NCBI GenBank assembly: GCA_900635495.1
Contig: LR134136.1
Coordinates: 1,922,001-1,986,000 of the forward strand
Origin: Atlantibacter hermannii
GTDB lineage: Bacteria > Pseudomonadota > Gammaproteobacteria > Enterobacterales > Enterobacteriaceae
Direction: 5' to 3'
DNA: 64,000 nt
A model generated the notes under the pieces. It made no database searches. It was not told where the DNA came from and saw only the letters and a list, made by a program, of their open reading frames with translations. This document shows positions 14,515 to 21,897 of this stretch, one piece after another. The translations under genes and the position numbers were made by a program. How positions within the stretch are numbered: position 1 is the stretch's first letter; every line of letters begins with the position of its first letter.

Positions 14515-15168
14515 TTACTCAAAGATATCCTCAGGCCACTGCGCCTTAACCACTTTGCCGATGATGCGGCAATTCTCATTGCACGGAATGCTCTCATAGC
14601 GCGGGCTAGGGTTAAGCGGCTCCAGCCAGTGCTTGCCGTCATCCCAGGTATATTTCTTGAATGTGACCTCGGAATCGCCAAACACGCCAGCTACGCAGAA
14701 ATCTCCTGCGTCCACCTCTTCAGCCGGATCCACCAGGATAAGCATTCCTTCCGGGAAGCTGGGACGCATTCCCTGTGGTGCGGTCATAGAGTGACCCTTC
14801 ACCTCAAGCCAGAACGCGTCTTTGCTGGCCTTTTTAGTTGTAGAAACCCACTTTTGAGCATCACCCTCAGTGAATGTGCCTACTTCTGAAAACTGTCCGG
14901 CCTGTACCGTAGTGAACAGTGGGTATTCGTACTGCTTATAAACAGGACCAGATTCGTCGCCAAAAAGGATCAGCGATGGAGATACACCCAATACGGAAGC
15001 CAATACCAGCGCATCATCTGCACTAACCTTGCGCGTACCAAGCTCGTAATTTCCAAGGCGCGACGGAGCAGCCCAACCACAAAGTTTGGCTAGCTGTGCC
15101 TGGCTAAATCCCTTTGCTTCTCTGAGGGACTTAATCCTTTCCCCGATAATCTCATGCATAGTTTTCAT
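14515..15168 (-). CDS. cI: CI-type prophage repressor, LexA-like autoprotease
   Basis: 217 residues. N-terminal HTH (FSQAQLAKLCGWAAPSRLGN) and a C-terminal S24 peptidase domain. The cleavage site is Ala-Gly in TVQAGQFSE, with catalytic Ser in VKGHSMTAP and Lys in DSEVTFKKY. It should hold PL and PR off in the lysogen and self-cleave with RecA during SOS. The start at 15168 is supported by a leaderless promoter (TAGATT six bases before ATG). Three further genes follow in the same direction before the first clear terminator. Confidence 0.96.
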   Translation of the reverse strand: MKTMHEIIGERIKSLREAKGFSQAQLAKLCGWAAPSRLGNYELGTRKVSADDALVLASVLGVSPSLILFGDESGPVYKQYEYPLFTTVQAGQFSEVGTFTEGDAQKWVSTTKKASKDAFWLEVKGHSMTAPQGMRPSFPEGMLILVDPAEEVDAGDFCVAGVFGDSEVTFKKYTWDDGKHWLEPLNPSPRYESIPCNENCRIIGKVVKAQWPEDIFE

Positions 15169-15174
15169 ACCGAT

Positions 15175-15180
15175 AATCTA
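15175..15180 (-). promoter_or_regulatory. PRM -10 element, leaderless cI start
   Basis: Minus strand TAGATT lies six bases before the cI ATG, in the context GTGATAGATT. Lambda PRM has the same -10 and the same six-base distance, and its cI mRNA starts at the AUG. No ribosome site precedes the ATG here either. The -35 is poor (about AATACA), as expected for an activator-dependent promoter. Confidence 0.7.
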
Positions 15181-15244
15181 TCACGGCATGTGATTACTGT
15201 ATTTACACAAGGTGAGATTGACAGTTAATCACATATTGTGAATA
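15179..15244. promoter_or_regulatory. OR operators
   Basis: CAC-N5-GTG cores at 15182-15192 (spacer GGCAT) and 15230-15240 (spacer ATATT), with a middle site at 15206-15214 that reads CAC-AAG-GTG, i.e. a three-base spacer. The cro-side site sits between the -35 and -10 of PR and the cI-side site covers PRM. Confidence 0.8.
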
Positions 15245-15246
15245 AT
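15218..15246 (+). promoter_or_regulatory. PR promoter
   Basis: -35 TTGACA (15218-15223), 17-base spacer, -10 AATAAT (15241-15246). The spacer contains an operator. It drives cro, cII, O, P and the nin region. Confidence 0.85.
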
Positions 15247-15276
15247 AAGTTTGTATCAACCGAAAAGGAGACTGCA

Positions 15277-15495
15277 ATGAACAACATTGCACAGCAGCGA
15301 AAGAAAATTGGAGTTTCGCAAGCTGTTCTGGCTGAGGCAATTGGTTGGGGGCAGTCCCGGATTGCCAATTACGAACTCAACATTCGAACGCCCGGCCTTA
15401 ACGATTGCCGCGAAATTGTAGAAGCATTAAAGAAACTTGGCTGCAAATGCACCCTCGATGAAGTGTTCCCACCTTCAGATAGCAAAGCCGCCTAA
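15277..15495 (+). CDS. cro: Cro-type repressor
   Basis: 72 residues from ATG 15277 (MNNIAQQRKKIGVSQAVLAE), preceded by AAGGAG; the longer frame to 15238 would start inside PR. Helix-turn-helix GVSQAVLAEAIGWGQSRIAN. First gene from PR and divergent from cI, the Cro position. It should bind the CAC-N5-GTG operators and favour lytic growth. Confidence 0.88.
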   Translation: MNNIAQQRKKIGVSQAVLAEAIGWGQSRIANYELNIRTPGLNDCREIVEALKKLGCKCTLDEVFPPSDSKAA

Positions 15496-15502
15496 GCATC
15501 AC

Positions 15503-15547
15503 CGCTCTTTTCACAACGGACATGACGTCCTACGTCGCTGCAAAGCG
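15503..15547 (+). promoter_or_regulatory. nutR: boxA, stem-loop and boxB
   Basis: boxA CGCTCTTTT (15503-15511), CACAAC, hairpin GGAC-ATGAC-GTCC (15518-15530), TACGT, then CGCT-GCAA-AGCG (15536-15547). Same layout as nutL with different but still complementary stem bases. Located just after the cro stop, as in lambda. Confidence 0.85.
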
Positions 15548-15628
15548 AATCCCAAATCAATAAACAACTATGCGTCACCCGTTATGGGTGTGCGCTCATT
15601 AACTATTCACTAAAGGGAAGTATCAACG

Positions 15629-15904
15629 ATGGATCACGCAAACAAACGCAACGAGGCGCTCCGCATTGAGAGCGCATTACTCAACAAAATCGCATTACTC
15701 GGCACTGAGAAAACAGCCGCAGCTGTAGGTGTGGATAAAGCGCAGATTAGCCGGTGGAAACGAGACTGGATACCCAAGTTTTCGATGCTTCTCGCCGTTC
15801 TGGAGTGGGGTGTTGTCGATGACGAAATGGCACATCTCGCCCGTCAGGTTGCATCAATCCTGACCAAAGAAAAAGCCCCAATCGCGGTAACGATTGAGGC
15901 CTGA
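15629..15904 (+). CDS. cII: Transcriptional activator CII
   Basis: 91 residues, nearly the same as lambda CII over the first 80: ANKRNEALRIESALLNKIAL, TAAAVGVDKAQISRWKRDWI, KFSMLLAVLEWGVVDDEMAH. The HTH is TEKTAAAVGVDKAQISRWK. The tetrameric activator of PRE, PI and PaQ in the lysogeny decision, normally unstable because of host FtsH. The C-terminal tail (TKEKAPIAVTIEA) differs from lambda. Confidence 0.97.
   Translation: MDHANKRNEALRIESALLNKIALLGTEKTAAAVGVDKAQISRWKRDWIPKFSMLLAVLEWGVVDDEMAHLARQVASILTKEKAPIAVTIEA
15638..15651 (-). promoter_or_regulatory. CII-binding site of PRE inside cII
   Basis: Plus strand GCAA-ACAAAC-GCAA, i.e. TTGC-N6-TTGC on the minus strand, the CII recognition pattern, at the same codons of cII as in lambda. 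It would drive leftward transcription across cro (antisense) into cI. Confidence 0.85.
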
Positions 15905-15952
15905 TCACACTGTGTTACGCCAACACATATGTGTATTTCTACAGGAGTAATT

Positions 15953-16750
15953 ATGAGTTCTCTATCCCAGCTTTACAAGTCCAAAGATAAAAACGGTACC
16001 GAGACAACGGTTAAGAAAACGTTCCTGGTACCGCTGGCAGAAATCTACGTCGAGCCCGGTTTCAACGTTCGCGAAATCGACCAGGAACACGTTGAAGAGT
16101 TCCGCGATGCGTTTATCGCCGGTGAGTATGTTCCTCCGCTGGCCGTGCAGGTCACGGAGAAGGGTGTGAAGATTATCGACGGTCATCACCGCTATTACGG
16201 TGCACTGGCCGCTCAGCAAGCCGGTACCGAAATCCCCCGCCTTGAGTGCAAGGATTTTATCGGTACCGACGCCGATCGCATCGCTTTCATGGTCACCAGT
16301 TCACAGGGCAAACCTCTGACGCCCTTGGAACGCGCTGCCGCATACCAGCGCCTGATCAATCAGGGGTGGGAGCCGGCAGAGATTGCGAAGAAGGTTAAAC
16401 GGTCAGTGGCTGATGTTGATCACCACCTCCAGTTACTGGCGTGTGGTGATGAGCTGATCGACATGGTTCGTTCCGGTGAGGTGGCAGCGACTACCGCTGT
16501 CGCATTATCACGCGAGCATGGCCCTCAGGCGTCCTCTGTAGCCGTCGAGCAGATGAGCAAGGCAAAGGCAGCGGGTAAGAAGAAACTCACCCGTAGCGCG
16601 GCGCTACCGCAGTTTAACGCCGCAAAAGCGCGTGAGTTTATCCAGATCATCGCTGATTTCGATATTGCGCTCCCGCTACCAGAAGGCGCATCAAAAATTC
16701 TCACTGAATACCGCGAGTGGTTGAAAAATTCCGGATGGGAGGACGCATGA
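15953..16750 (+). CDS. ParB/Spo0J-like N-terminal domain protein
   Basis: 265 residues from ATG 15953 (MSSLSQLYKSKDK). Residues 30-115 form a ParB/sulfiredoxin-type domain (VPLAEIYVEPGFNVREIDQE, KIIDGHHRYYGALAAQ, with the GHHR motif). An HTH follows (TPLERAAAYQRLINQGWEPA, EIAKKVKRSVADVDHHLQLL), then a short C-terminal region. This is the phage ParB-like type, with CTPase/DNA-binding potential by family. It overlaps the O-like gene by ATGA, so it is probably connected with replication or early regulation rather than with plasmid-style partition. Confidence 0.85.
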   Translation: MSSLSQLYKSKDKNGTETTVKKTFLVPLAEIYVEPGFNVREIDQEHVEEFRDAFIAGEYVPPLAVQVTEKGVKIIDGHHRYYGALAAQQAGTEIPRLECKDFIGTDADRIAFMVTSSQGKPLTPLERAAAYQRLINQGWEPAEIAKKVKRSVADVDHHLQLLACGDELIDMVRSGEVAATTAVALSREHGPQASSVAVEQMSKAKAAGKKKLTRSAALPQFNAAKAREFIQIIADFDIALPLPEGASKILTEYREWLKNSGWEDA

Positions 16751-17637
16751 GTACGGCTGAAATCATCAAGTATCCAGGCCCCGAGCCTGGTTCCTTCAGG
16801 AGCAACAGAATGGAGAACAAAAGACTTGGTCACTTCTCTCTGTTCAGAAGCCTTCTGCAAACAGACTGGGCCAAAGATACGGCAAAACTCGCCTTATGGG
16901 TTCGTCTTCTGGGAGAAGCTTCTTACCGGGAAAGAACAGTCGAATTTGCCAGCAAGGAGTGGGAACTATCCAGCGGTCAACTGGTTACCACTGCGGCGAT
17001 TTTGGCGAGAAAATTACGCGATCAGGATAACAAAGAAAAAAGCCCTCAGGCAGTGACGAGGATGCTTAATTTCTTCATCAGGGAAGGGATGATAACCACT
17101 GAAGGGAACCGGTCTGGCACTGTGATAACGATCACAAATTATGCCGATTATCAGTCAGTTTTACCCGATGAACCATCCGATAGACCATCCGATAAAGCCA
17201 AAGCCAGTGGTGGCGCGGCTTTGAGGCTGGTAGCCGATGAACCATCCGATGAACCACCCGATGAACAGAACAAGACATTACCTAACAAGACTAAAAACAA
17301 TAAACCCCCTAAATCCCCCAGGGGGGAATCGAAGTCATTCGATCCGTTAAGTATTCCTGTTCCTGAATGGCTTGATAAACCGGCATGGCACTCCTGGGTT
17401 AAAAACCGGGCTGACATGAAAAAACCCATCAAGACGGAACTCGCAGTAAACGCAGCCTTCAGGCTCTTGAAGGAATGTCTTGATATCGGGCATAACCCGG
17501 CAGACGTAATCAACACGAGCATCGCCAACGGTTATCAGGGGTTGTTCAAACCAAAGTACCCACCTAAACGAAACCTACTTCAGGCAACCAGCCAGCACTG
17601 GAATGACCGTGAAGCATGGGAGAACGAATTCTTATGA
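16747..17637 (+). CDS. O: Replication initiator O-like protein
   Basis: 296 residues from ATG 16747. N-terminal winged-helix region (RLGHFSLFRSLLQTDWAKDT, LSSGQLVTTAAILARKLRDQ, AVTRMLNFFIREGMITTEGN), then a Pro/Asp-rich linker with repeats (DEPSDRPSD, DEPSDEPPDE), then a C-terminal domain (PEWLDKPAWHSWVKNRADMK, QHWNDREAWENEFL). By position before P and by architecture it is the lambda O counterpart that binds the origin and recruits P-DnaB. The linker DNA itself consists of iterons. Confidence 0.85.
   Translation: MSTAEIIKYPGPEPGSFRSNRMENKRLGHFSLFRSLLQTDWAKDTAKLALWVRLLGEASYRERTVEFASKEWELSSGQLVTTAAILARKLRDQDNKEKSPQAVTRMLNFFIREGMITTEGNRSGTVITITNYADYQSVLPDEPSDRPSDKAKASGGAALRLVADEPSDEPPDEQNKTLPNKTKNNKPPKSPRGESKSFDPLSIPVPEWLDKPAWHSWVKNRADMKKPIKTELAVNAAFRLLKECLDIGHNPADVINTSIANGYQGLFKPKYPPKRNLLQATSQHWNDREAWENEFL
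17164..17275. other. Candidate phage origin: four iterons inside O
   Basis: The 10-mer ACCATCCGAT occurs at 17172-17181, 17184-17193 and 17241-17250, with ACCACCCGAT at 17253-17262. They form two pairs, each with 12-base period. An A-rich, C-poor top strand follows (17262-17310, AGAACAAGACATTACCTAAC and onward). Lambda ori is likewise iterons plus an AT-rich segment in the middle of O. Confidence 0.6.
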
Positions 17638-18335
17638 GAAATCTTGTTCAGGCAATTCAAAATCGTGACGGTAATGCGCTGGCGAAGATGGCTGGCGACG
17701 GAAACCACCTTCCAGACCGTGGCGTCAATGATGACGCTGAGCGACTGGTAGACATTCTATTCACCAACCTGAAACAGCTATTCCCGGCGTCAGTCAGTAC
17801 CGCCCTGAAAGACCCCCGAGATGAGGCGGCAGCCAAGCGCCAGTGGATCGCCGCTTTTGCCGAAAACGACATCAGGACAAAGGAGCAACTCCGGGCAGGA
17901 ATGGCCCACGCGCGGGCAAGCGATTCCCCTTTCTGGCCTTCGCCGGGGCAGTTTATCGGATGGTGCAAGGATGCGGATTTCAAAGCCAACGGCCTACCTG
18001 ACGCTAGTGAGCTTCACGACATGGTGATGCAGTATTGCGCGAAGAAATGCCAGTACGACACGCCGGAGCACTATCCGTGGAAAAGTAACGCCTGTTACTG
18101 GATGGTCACGAAGCTTTATGACCAGATGCGATCATTCAATCTCACCGAAAGTGAGTTGAGAAAGCGGTGTTCAGAAGAATTACGGAAGATGGCCCGCCGC
18201 GTTGCCGATGGAGAAAACATTCCGGCTCCGGTGGTTCAGATACCTAAACTGCATATCCCGGTCAGTAACGAAAAAGGCCTGGATAAAATTGCTGAGATTC
18301 GCCAGCGGTTCAAATTGCGAGGGGGGAACTCCTGA
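17634..18335 (+). CDS. P: Replication protein P (helicase loader)
   Basis: 233 residues from ATG 17634 (MRNLVQAIQNRDGNALAKM), overlapping O by ATGA. Lambda P landmarks are clear: LFPASVSTALKDPRDEAAAK, RQWIAAFAENDIRTKEQLRA, FWPSPGQFIGWCKDA, YPWKSNACYWMVTKLYDQMR, and the end KIAEIRQRFKLRG. P binds host DnaB, delivers it to the O-ori complex and holds it inactive until chaperones release it. Confidence 0.95.
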   Translation: MRNLVQAIQNRDGNALAKMAGDGNHLPDRGVNDDAERLVDILFTNLKQLFPASVSTALKDPRDEAAAKRQWIAAFAENDIRTKEQLRAGMAHARASDSPFWPSPGQFIGWCKDADFKANGLPDASELHDMVMQYCAKKCQYDTPEHYPWKSNACYWMVTKLYDQMRSFNLTESELRKRCSEELRKMARRVADGENIPAPVVQIPKLHIPVSNEKGLDKIAEIRQRFKLRGGNS

Positions 18336-18481
18336 TGGAATCCGAGCGCATCAGATTCGAGTCACTTTTCCGCAGTATCTTCCGCAACAAATTCAAAATA
18401 TCCCGCACCCACCTGGGTTATGACGATCCGTTTGTGGATAGCTGTTTTTTCTTCTGGCAATCGCGAGGTGAACTGGCGTGA
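18335..18481 (+). CDS. Small hypothetical protein after P (48 aa)
   Basis: 48 residues: MESERIRFESLFRSIFRNKF, then SRTHLGYDDPFVDSCFFFWQ. Starts at the A of the P stop region (TGATG) and overlaps the following GTG start. Similar short genes occur after P in lambdoid phages; function unknown. Confidence 0.65.
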   Translation: MESERIRFESLFRSIFRNKFKISRTHLGYDDPFVDSCFFFWQSRGELA

Positions 18482-18747
18482 GCAGCAAAGCAGATTTAAT
18501 CGAATATCGCCGCAACAGGGAAACCGGCGAGGAGAGAAGCGTTTTCGTCCTGTCCCATTACAGCCAGGTATCCAGAACGAAGCTTGAGCAAAACCTTATC
18601 ATTCTTAAAGACCGACACGGCGCGAGAGCATTTGTTGAGATTGATGATTTCCCGGCGAACCTGTCAGAGCGTGAGGCGGCGTTAAAGCTGGCTAACTGGC
18701 TACAGCGGCTTAGTGTCGCGATAGAAGACAACTGGACTAAACCATAA
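18478..18747 (+). CDS. Hypothetical nin-region protein (89 aa)
   Basis: GTG start inside the preceding stop (GTGA). 89 residues: SSKADLIEYRRNRETGEERS, then VFVLSHYSQVSRTKLEQNLI. The C-terminal part is helical (EREAALKLANWLQRLSVAIE). A strong terminator follows. No known function. Confidence 0.6.
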   Translation: MSSKADLIEYRRNRETGEERSVFVLSHYSQVSRTKLEQNLIILKDRHGARAFVEIDDFPANLSEREAALKLANWLQRLSVAIEDNWTKP

Positions 18748-18749
18748 CA

Positions 18750-18777
18750 GGGCCACTTACACAGTGGCCTTTTTATT
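18750..18777 (+). terminator. Rho-independent terminator in the PR operon
   Basis: GGCCACT-TACAC-AGTGGCC followed by TTTTTATTT. Downstream nin and Q genes would need N-modified polymerase or new promoters. Confidence 0.8.
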
Positions 18778-18790
18778 TGAGGATAGAGAT

Positions 18791-18937
18791 ATGAAGCAAA
18801 CATTAAAATTTTGGCGTCCGGAAAGCGGAGCTTTAGGCGGAATAGTTATGGGATTTGCTCTTTTCCTTGCTGTGATGATTTTCCTGCCGCCGGTTATCGC
18901 CTTATCGAAGTGGTGGATGTCAGTTTTCGGTCTATAA
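18791..18937 (+). CDS. Small single-span membrane protein (48 aa)
   Basis: 48 residues: MKQTLKFWRPESGALGGIVM, then a hydrophobic helix GFALFLAVMIFLPPVIAL and a Trp-rich end. One transmembrane segment predicted by eye. Follows a terminator and precedes the NinX-like gene. Confidence 0.55.
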   Translation: MKQTLKFWRPESGALGGIVMGFALFLAVMIFLPPVIALSKWWMSVFGL

Positions 18938-18948
18938 GGGGATAAATC

Positions 18949-19311
18949 GTGAAAGTAAAAACATCAGAGCTTAGCGGTGTGCAACTTGATTATGCGGTTG
19001 CGTGGTCAGTTGATTGGGGGCAACCGGTTCTCCACATCACATCTGGAGGATCGTTTGTTGAATTGATGGGCGTAGTTTTTTCACCAACAAGCAACTGGAG
19101 TCAGTGCGGACCGATGATTGCAGAGTTCGGGGTGTGGTTATCTGACGATGAAGGCGCGTTTACGGCAAGCTGCAAACCACATTTTGACAGAGCTATTTAT
19201 GATGCGGAAACGCCACAAATCGCCATCTGCCGCGCTGTAGTAGCTGCAAAGCTTGGCGATGAGGTAGACATTCCCGATGAGCTGATGGAGGTCAATCATG
19301 CCAGTAGTTAG
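18949..19311 (+). CDS. ninX: NinX-like protein (DUF2591)
   Basis: 120 residues. N-terminal MKVKTSELSGVQLDYAVAWS and the later blocks SPTSNWSQCGPMIAEFGVWL and TPQIAICRAVVAAKLGDEVD are those of phage NinX/DUF2591 proteins. Function unknown; a frequent nin-region member in P22-type phages. Overlaps the next gene by 14 bases. Confidence 0.8.
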   Translation: MKVKTSELSGVQLDYAVAWSVDWGQPVLHITSGGSFVELMGVVFSPTSNWSQCGPMIAEFGVWLSDDEGAFTASCKPHFDRAIYDAETPQIAICRAVVAAKLGDEVDIPDELMEVNHASS

Positions 19312-19528
19312 CGGTTATTCGATGGATTTATATTGCGACTGTCGCGAGTGTCAAAAGCCGCGCGGATTCGGTAATACACCTGTTACCGACTTTAGTGGTG
19401 AAAACTTTCGCGATTGCCTGAATCAGGCCAAAAAAGCCGGCTGGGTCTTCAAAGAACGTAACACGGTTTGTTTTGCGCCGGGTCATGGGGTGGTGAAATC
19501 ACAACAACTGACGGAGGCAGAAAAGTGA
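19298..19528 (+). CDS. Small cysteine-rich hypothetical protein (76 aa)
   Basis: 76 residues: MPVVSGYSMDLYCDCRECQK, with CDCRECQ likely metal-binding, then FRDCLNQAKKAGWVFKERNT, a pattern of small nin-region proteins. ATG of the next gene overlaps its stop. Confidence 0.6.
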   Translation: MPVVSGYSMDLYCDCRECQKPRGFGNTPVTDFSGENFRDCLNQAKKAGWVFKERNTVCFAPGHGVVKSQQLTEAEK

Positions 19529-19818
19529 TGGAAGAGTCAAGGAAACAGTTTGAGGCGTGGATTACAGAATGGTGGCCGCAGGTGAAAGGTAATATTTGTC
19601 GCGATGGTGACAGTTATTCGAATCATTTTATGAACTACGCATGGGAAGGTTGGCAGGCTAGCCGCGCAGCTATCGAGATTGAGTTACCGAAATACCACGA
19701 CTACACAAACCAGGACACAACCAGAGCGCAGGCTGAAAAGTCAGCATACAACTCTGGCGTATACGATAGCGCTGACGCCATCCGCGCCGCTGGTCTTACA
19801 GTAAAAGGGGACAGGTGA
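19528..19818 (+). CDS. Hypothetical nin-region protein (96 aa)
   Basis: 96 residues from ATG 19528 (MEESRKQFEAWITEWWPQVK), with NHFMNYAWEGWQASRAAIEI, a segment widely shuffled among lambdoid early proteins. C-terminal part (YNSGVYDSADAIRAAGL) is typical too. Function unknown. Confidence 0.65.
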   Translation: MEESRKQFEAWITEWWPQVKGNICRDGDSYSNHFMNYAWEGWQASRAAIEIELPKYHDYTNQDTTRAQAEKSAYNSGVYDSADAIRAAGLTVKGDR

Positions 19819-19819
19819 T

Positions 19820-19987
19820 ATGCCTACTCAGGAAAAAATAATGCTTCTTTCAGGTGACGGAATATATCGATTTGCTACAAGCGAAACAGCATTAATCTCC
19901 ACTCCAGATTATTTCGTTTCTGCACTAAACAGGAAGCAACGTCGCAAAGCTATGTCCTCAAAACGCAGGAGAGTTAGAGGTGATTAA
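19820..19987 (+). CDS. Small basic hypothetical protein (55 aa)
   Basis: 55 residues: MPTQEKIMLLSGDGIYRFAT, ending in a strongly basic tail (NRKQRRKAMSSKRRRVRGD). The stop TAATG overlaps the next start. The tail suggests nucleic-acid binding; inference. Confidence 0.55.
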   Translation: MPTQEKIMLLSGDGIYRFATSETALISTPDYFVSALNRKQRRKAMSSKRRRVRGD

Positions 19988-20436
19988 TGCAAATCGAGAT
20001 GATAAAGACGGCAGGGGGAGTATTCGCCCCGGCGTTTGAGCATGATTTACCCCGCCTGACCAAGTTCAAAAACGGCGAGATGTACACAGCCGAATTCAAG
20101 TTAACCAGACAGCCCGCTTTTCACCGCAAGATGTTCGCCTTCTTCAACTTCTGCTTCCAGCACTGGTGTGCTAATCGTGCCGGGTTAGAGCATATGGATG
20201 AAGCCACGCAATTCGACAGGTTCCGCAAAGACCTGACGATACTGGCGGGATTTTACGAGCAGACGGTAAGGCTGAACGGTGAAGTGAGGACAGAAGCAAA
20301 GAGCCTGTCTTACGCCAGCATGGAAGCCGATGAATTCGAGCGATGTTACAACGCCATGATTAACGCAGCGATAAAACACGTCTTCGGCCGCACTACCGAC
20401 CAGAACGTGCTGAATCAGCTATACGACTTTTTCTGA
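19987..20436 (+). CDS. DUF1367 family phage protein
   Basis: 149 residues: MQIEMIKTAGGVFAPAFEHD, KLTRQPAFHRKMFAFFNFCF, SLSYASMEADEFERCYNAMI. Matches the DUF1367 family of nin-region proteins, replacing NinB-type genes at this site. Function unknown; recombination/replication role only by location. Confidence 0.8.
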   Translation: MQIEMIKTAGGVFAPAFEHDLPRLTKFKNGEMYTAEFKLTRQPAFHRKMFAFFNFCFQHWCANRAGLEHMDEATQFDRFRKDLTILAGFYEQTVRLNGEVRTEAKSLSYASMEADEFERCYNAMINAAIKHVFGRTTDQNVLNQLYDFF

Positions 20437-20443
20437 GGTTACG

Positions 20444-20989
20444 ATGACCGACAAATCAAATACCCCGCCAGAAGACAAAGACAGATGGCGCACCCCACCT
20501 GAAATATTTCACGCACTAAACGCTGAGTTCTGCTTTGTGCTGGATGCCGCCGCGTCAAAAGAAAACGCGCTGTGCAGAAGTTACATCACGGAAATGCAGG
20601 ACACGCTGGCAACAGACTGGAACGCGGTAATGCCGGATATCCCCGGATATGCCTGGCTTAACCCGCCGTACAGCAAACCTATGCCATTCGTAAAAAAGGC
20701 TGCTCAGGAAAACGCGGATAATTTCACCGGATGCGTGATGCTTCTTCCGGCAGATACGTCCGTCGCATGGTTCAGGGAAGCCATAAGCACAGCCCATGAA
20801 GTACGGTTTATCACTGGCGGCCGGCTGTCATTTCTGAACGCGACTACAGGCAAAGCAGTAAACGGGAATAACAAGGGGTCAATACTCGTTATCTGGCATC
20901 CATACCCGCGAACGCACTGCCAGTTTTCAACTGTTGAGCGTGATGTGCTGATGGAATACGGACGGCGAAGAACAAAGGCGGCAGCATGA
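20444..20989 (+). CDS. Phage N6-adenine DNA methyltransferase (Dam family)
   Basis: 181 residues. DRWRTPPEIFHALNAEFCFV, then LDAAASKENALCRSYIT and the catalytic NPPYS in YAWLNPPYSKPMPFVKKAA. This is the phage Dam-type (PF05869) methylase, which transfers a methyl group from SAM to adenine N6, probably to protect phage DNA or alter its regulation. Target sequence cannot be read here. Overlaps the NinE-like gene by four bases. Confidence 0.9.
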   Translation: MTDKSNTPPEDKDRWRTPPEIFHALNAEFCFVLDAAASKENALCRSYITEMQDTLATDWNAVMPDIPGYAWLNPPYSKPMPFVKKAAQENADNFTGCVMLLPADTSVAWFREAISTAHEVRFITGGRLSFLNATTGKAVNGNNKGSILVIWHPYPRTHCQFSTVERDVLMEYGRRRTKAAA

Positions 20990-21162
20990 CACGACGACAA
21001 AGTCCAACGCAAAAAGCCTTAGACAATCTCATCTACCGCGTCACAACCCGCACTAAACGAAAGCCAGAACCAAACCCATCCGACATTAAATCATTCCCGT
21101 ATACCGCTCATCTCACCCAGGTGAAATGGGACCGTATGCGTGCGAGGAAAAGACATGACTGA
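20986..21162 (+). CDS. ninE: NinE-like protein (58 aa)
   Basis: 58 residues: MTRRQSPTQKALDNLIYRVT, then RKPEPNPSDIKSFPYTAHLT and KWDRMRARKRHD. The block KP-P-SDIK-F-YTAHL is the NinE signature as I remember it. Overlaps both neighbours. Confidence 0.75.
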   Translation: MTRRQSPTQKALDNLIYRVTTRTKRKPEPNPSDIKSFPYTAHLTQVKWDRMRARKRHD

Positions 21163-21517
21163 CTACAGCAAGCTAAGTGATTTCGAAATTAACTGCGAGG
21201 TATTAGCGGTATTCAACCCAGACATTAAACACATGAGCCTCAGTGGAGACAATTCATGCTTTTACGATTGCGGCCCGACAGGGGATGGATGGAATCAAAT
21301 AGACATCCCCGACTTCTGCAACAACCCGGCGGACGCATGGCCGATTATTGTCGATAACAACATCAGTGTTTATGCGATTTTCGACGGCGACAAGCGCGGG
21401 AAATGGGGGGCGGAAGGTTTCAATTACAATTCGCCATATTACTTCAATAACAACCCACTCCGCGCAGCGATGATTGCCTACCTCATGATGCAGGACGCTA
21501 CCCATGCTAACTCCTGA
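21155..21517 (+). CDS. Hypothetical phage protein, NinX/ABA-sandwich-like (120 aa)
   Basis: From ATG 21155: MTDYSKLSDFEINCEVLAVF, the typical beginning of phage ABA-sandwich/NinX-related proteins, and the end RAAMIAYLMMQDATHANS. The centre (DNSCFYDCGPTGDGWNQIDI) varies. Function unknown. Confidence 0.7.
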   Translation: MTDYSKLSDFEINCEVLAVFNPDIKHMSLSGDNSCFYDCGPTGDGWNQIDIPDFCNNPADAWPIIVDNNISVYAIFDGDKRGKWGAEGFNYNSPYYFNNNPLRAAMIAYLMMQDATHANS

Positions 21518-21686
21518 ATCCTCCCACAATTACGAACAGCAATCCATTACCCGCGCTGGTTACTGCTGTAGCTGCACTAACCCATTAGCTGAAGACGAAA
21601 CCTACTGTTGCGAATCCTGTGCTCTGGAGAGCGTGGTATATCGCGACCCCAACGGATATTTAGCAGGAGATGAGGAAGATGGTTAG
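21504..21686 (+). CDS. Small zinc-finger nin-region protein (60 aa)
   Basis: 60 residues with two cysteine pairs, GYCCSCTNPLAEDETYCCES, giving CxxC-N12-CxxC type spacing suitable for zinc. Overlaps neighbours at both ends. NinF/NinZ-like by size and place only. Confidence 0.6.
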   Translation: MLTPESSHNYEQQSITRAGYCCSCTNPLAEDETYCCESCALESVVYRDPNGYLAGDEEDG

Positions 21687-21897
21687 CAAATACAGACGTT
21701 TTCTCACTGAAAAAGAGACTGCATACATCCGGCGTGTGGCAGGTAAAGCGCCAGCCTGGGTTATTGCTCGCCAGATAAAGCGAAAAGAGAAAGACATTTT
21801 CAACTGGGGCTCACGCAATCACGTCAGTCTGCGAGTACCCAGTCATATTATGAATAAGTACTGGAGGGGTCATGGCACTAAAACGGGACAAGTTTGA
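21679..21897 (+). CDS. Small HTH-like protein (72 aa)
   Basis: From ATG 21679 (MVSKYRRFLTEKETAYIRRV). AGKAPAWVIARQIKRKEKDI looks like a helix-turn-helix with a basic recognition helix. Overlaps NinG start by 26 bases. Function unknown. Confidence 0.6.
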   Translation: MVSKYRRFLTEKETAYIRRVAGKAPAWVIARQIKRKEKDIFNWGSRNHVSLRVPSHIMNKYWRGHGTKTGQV

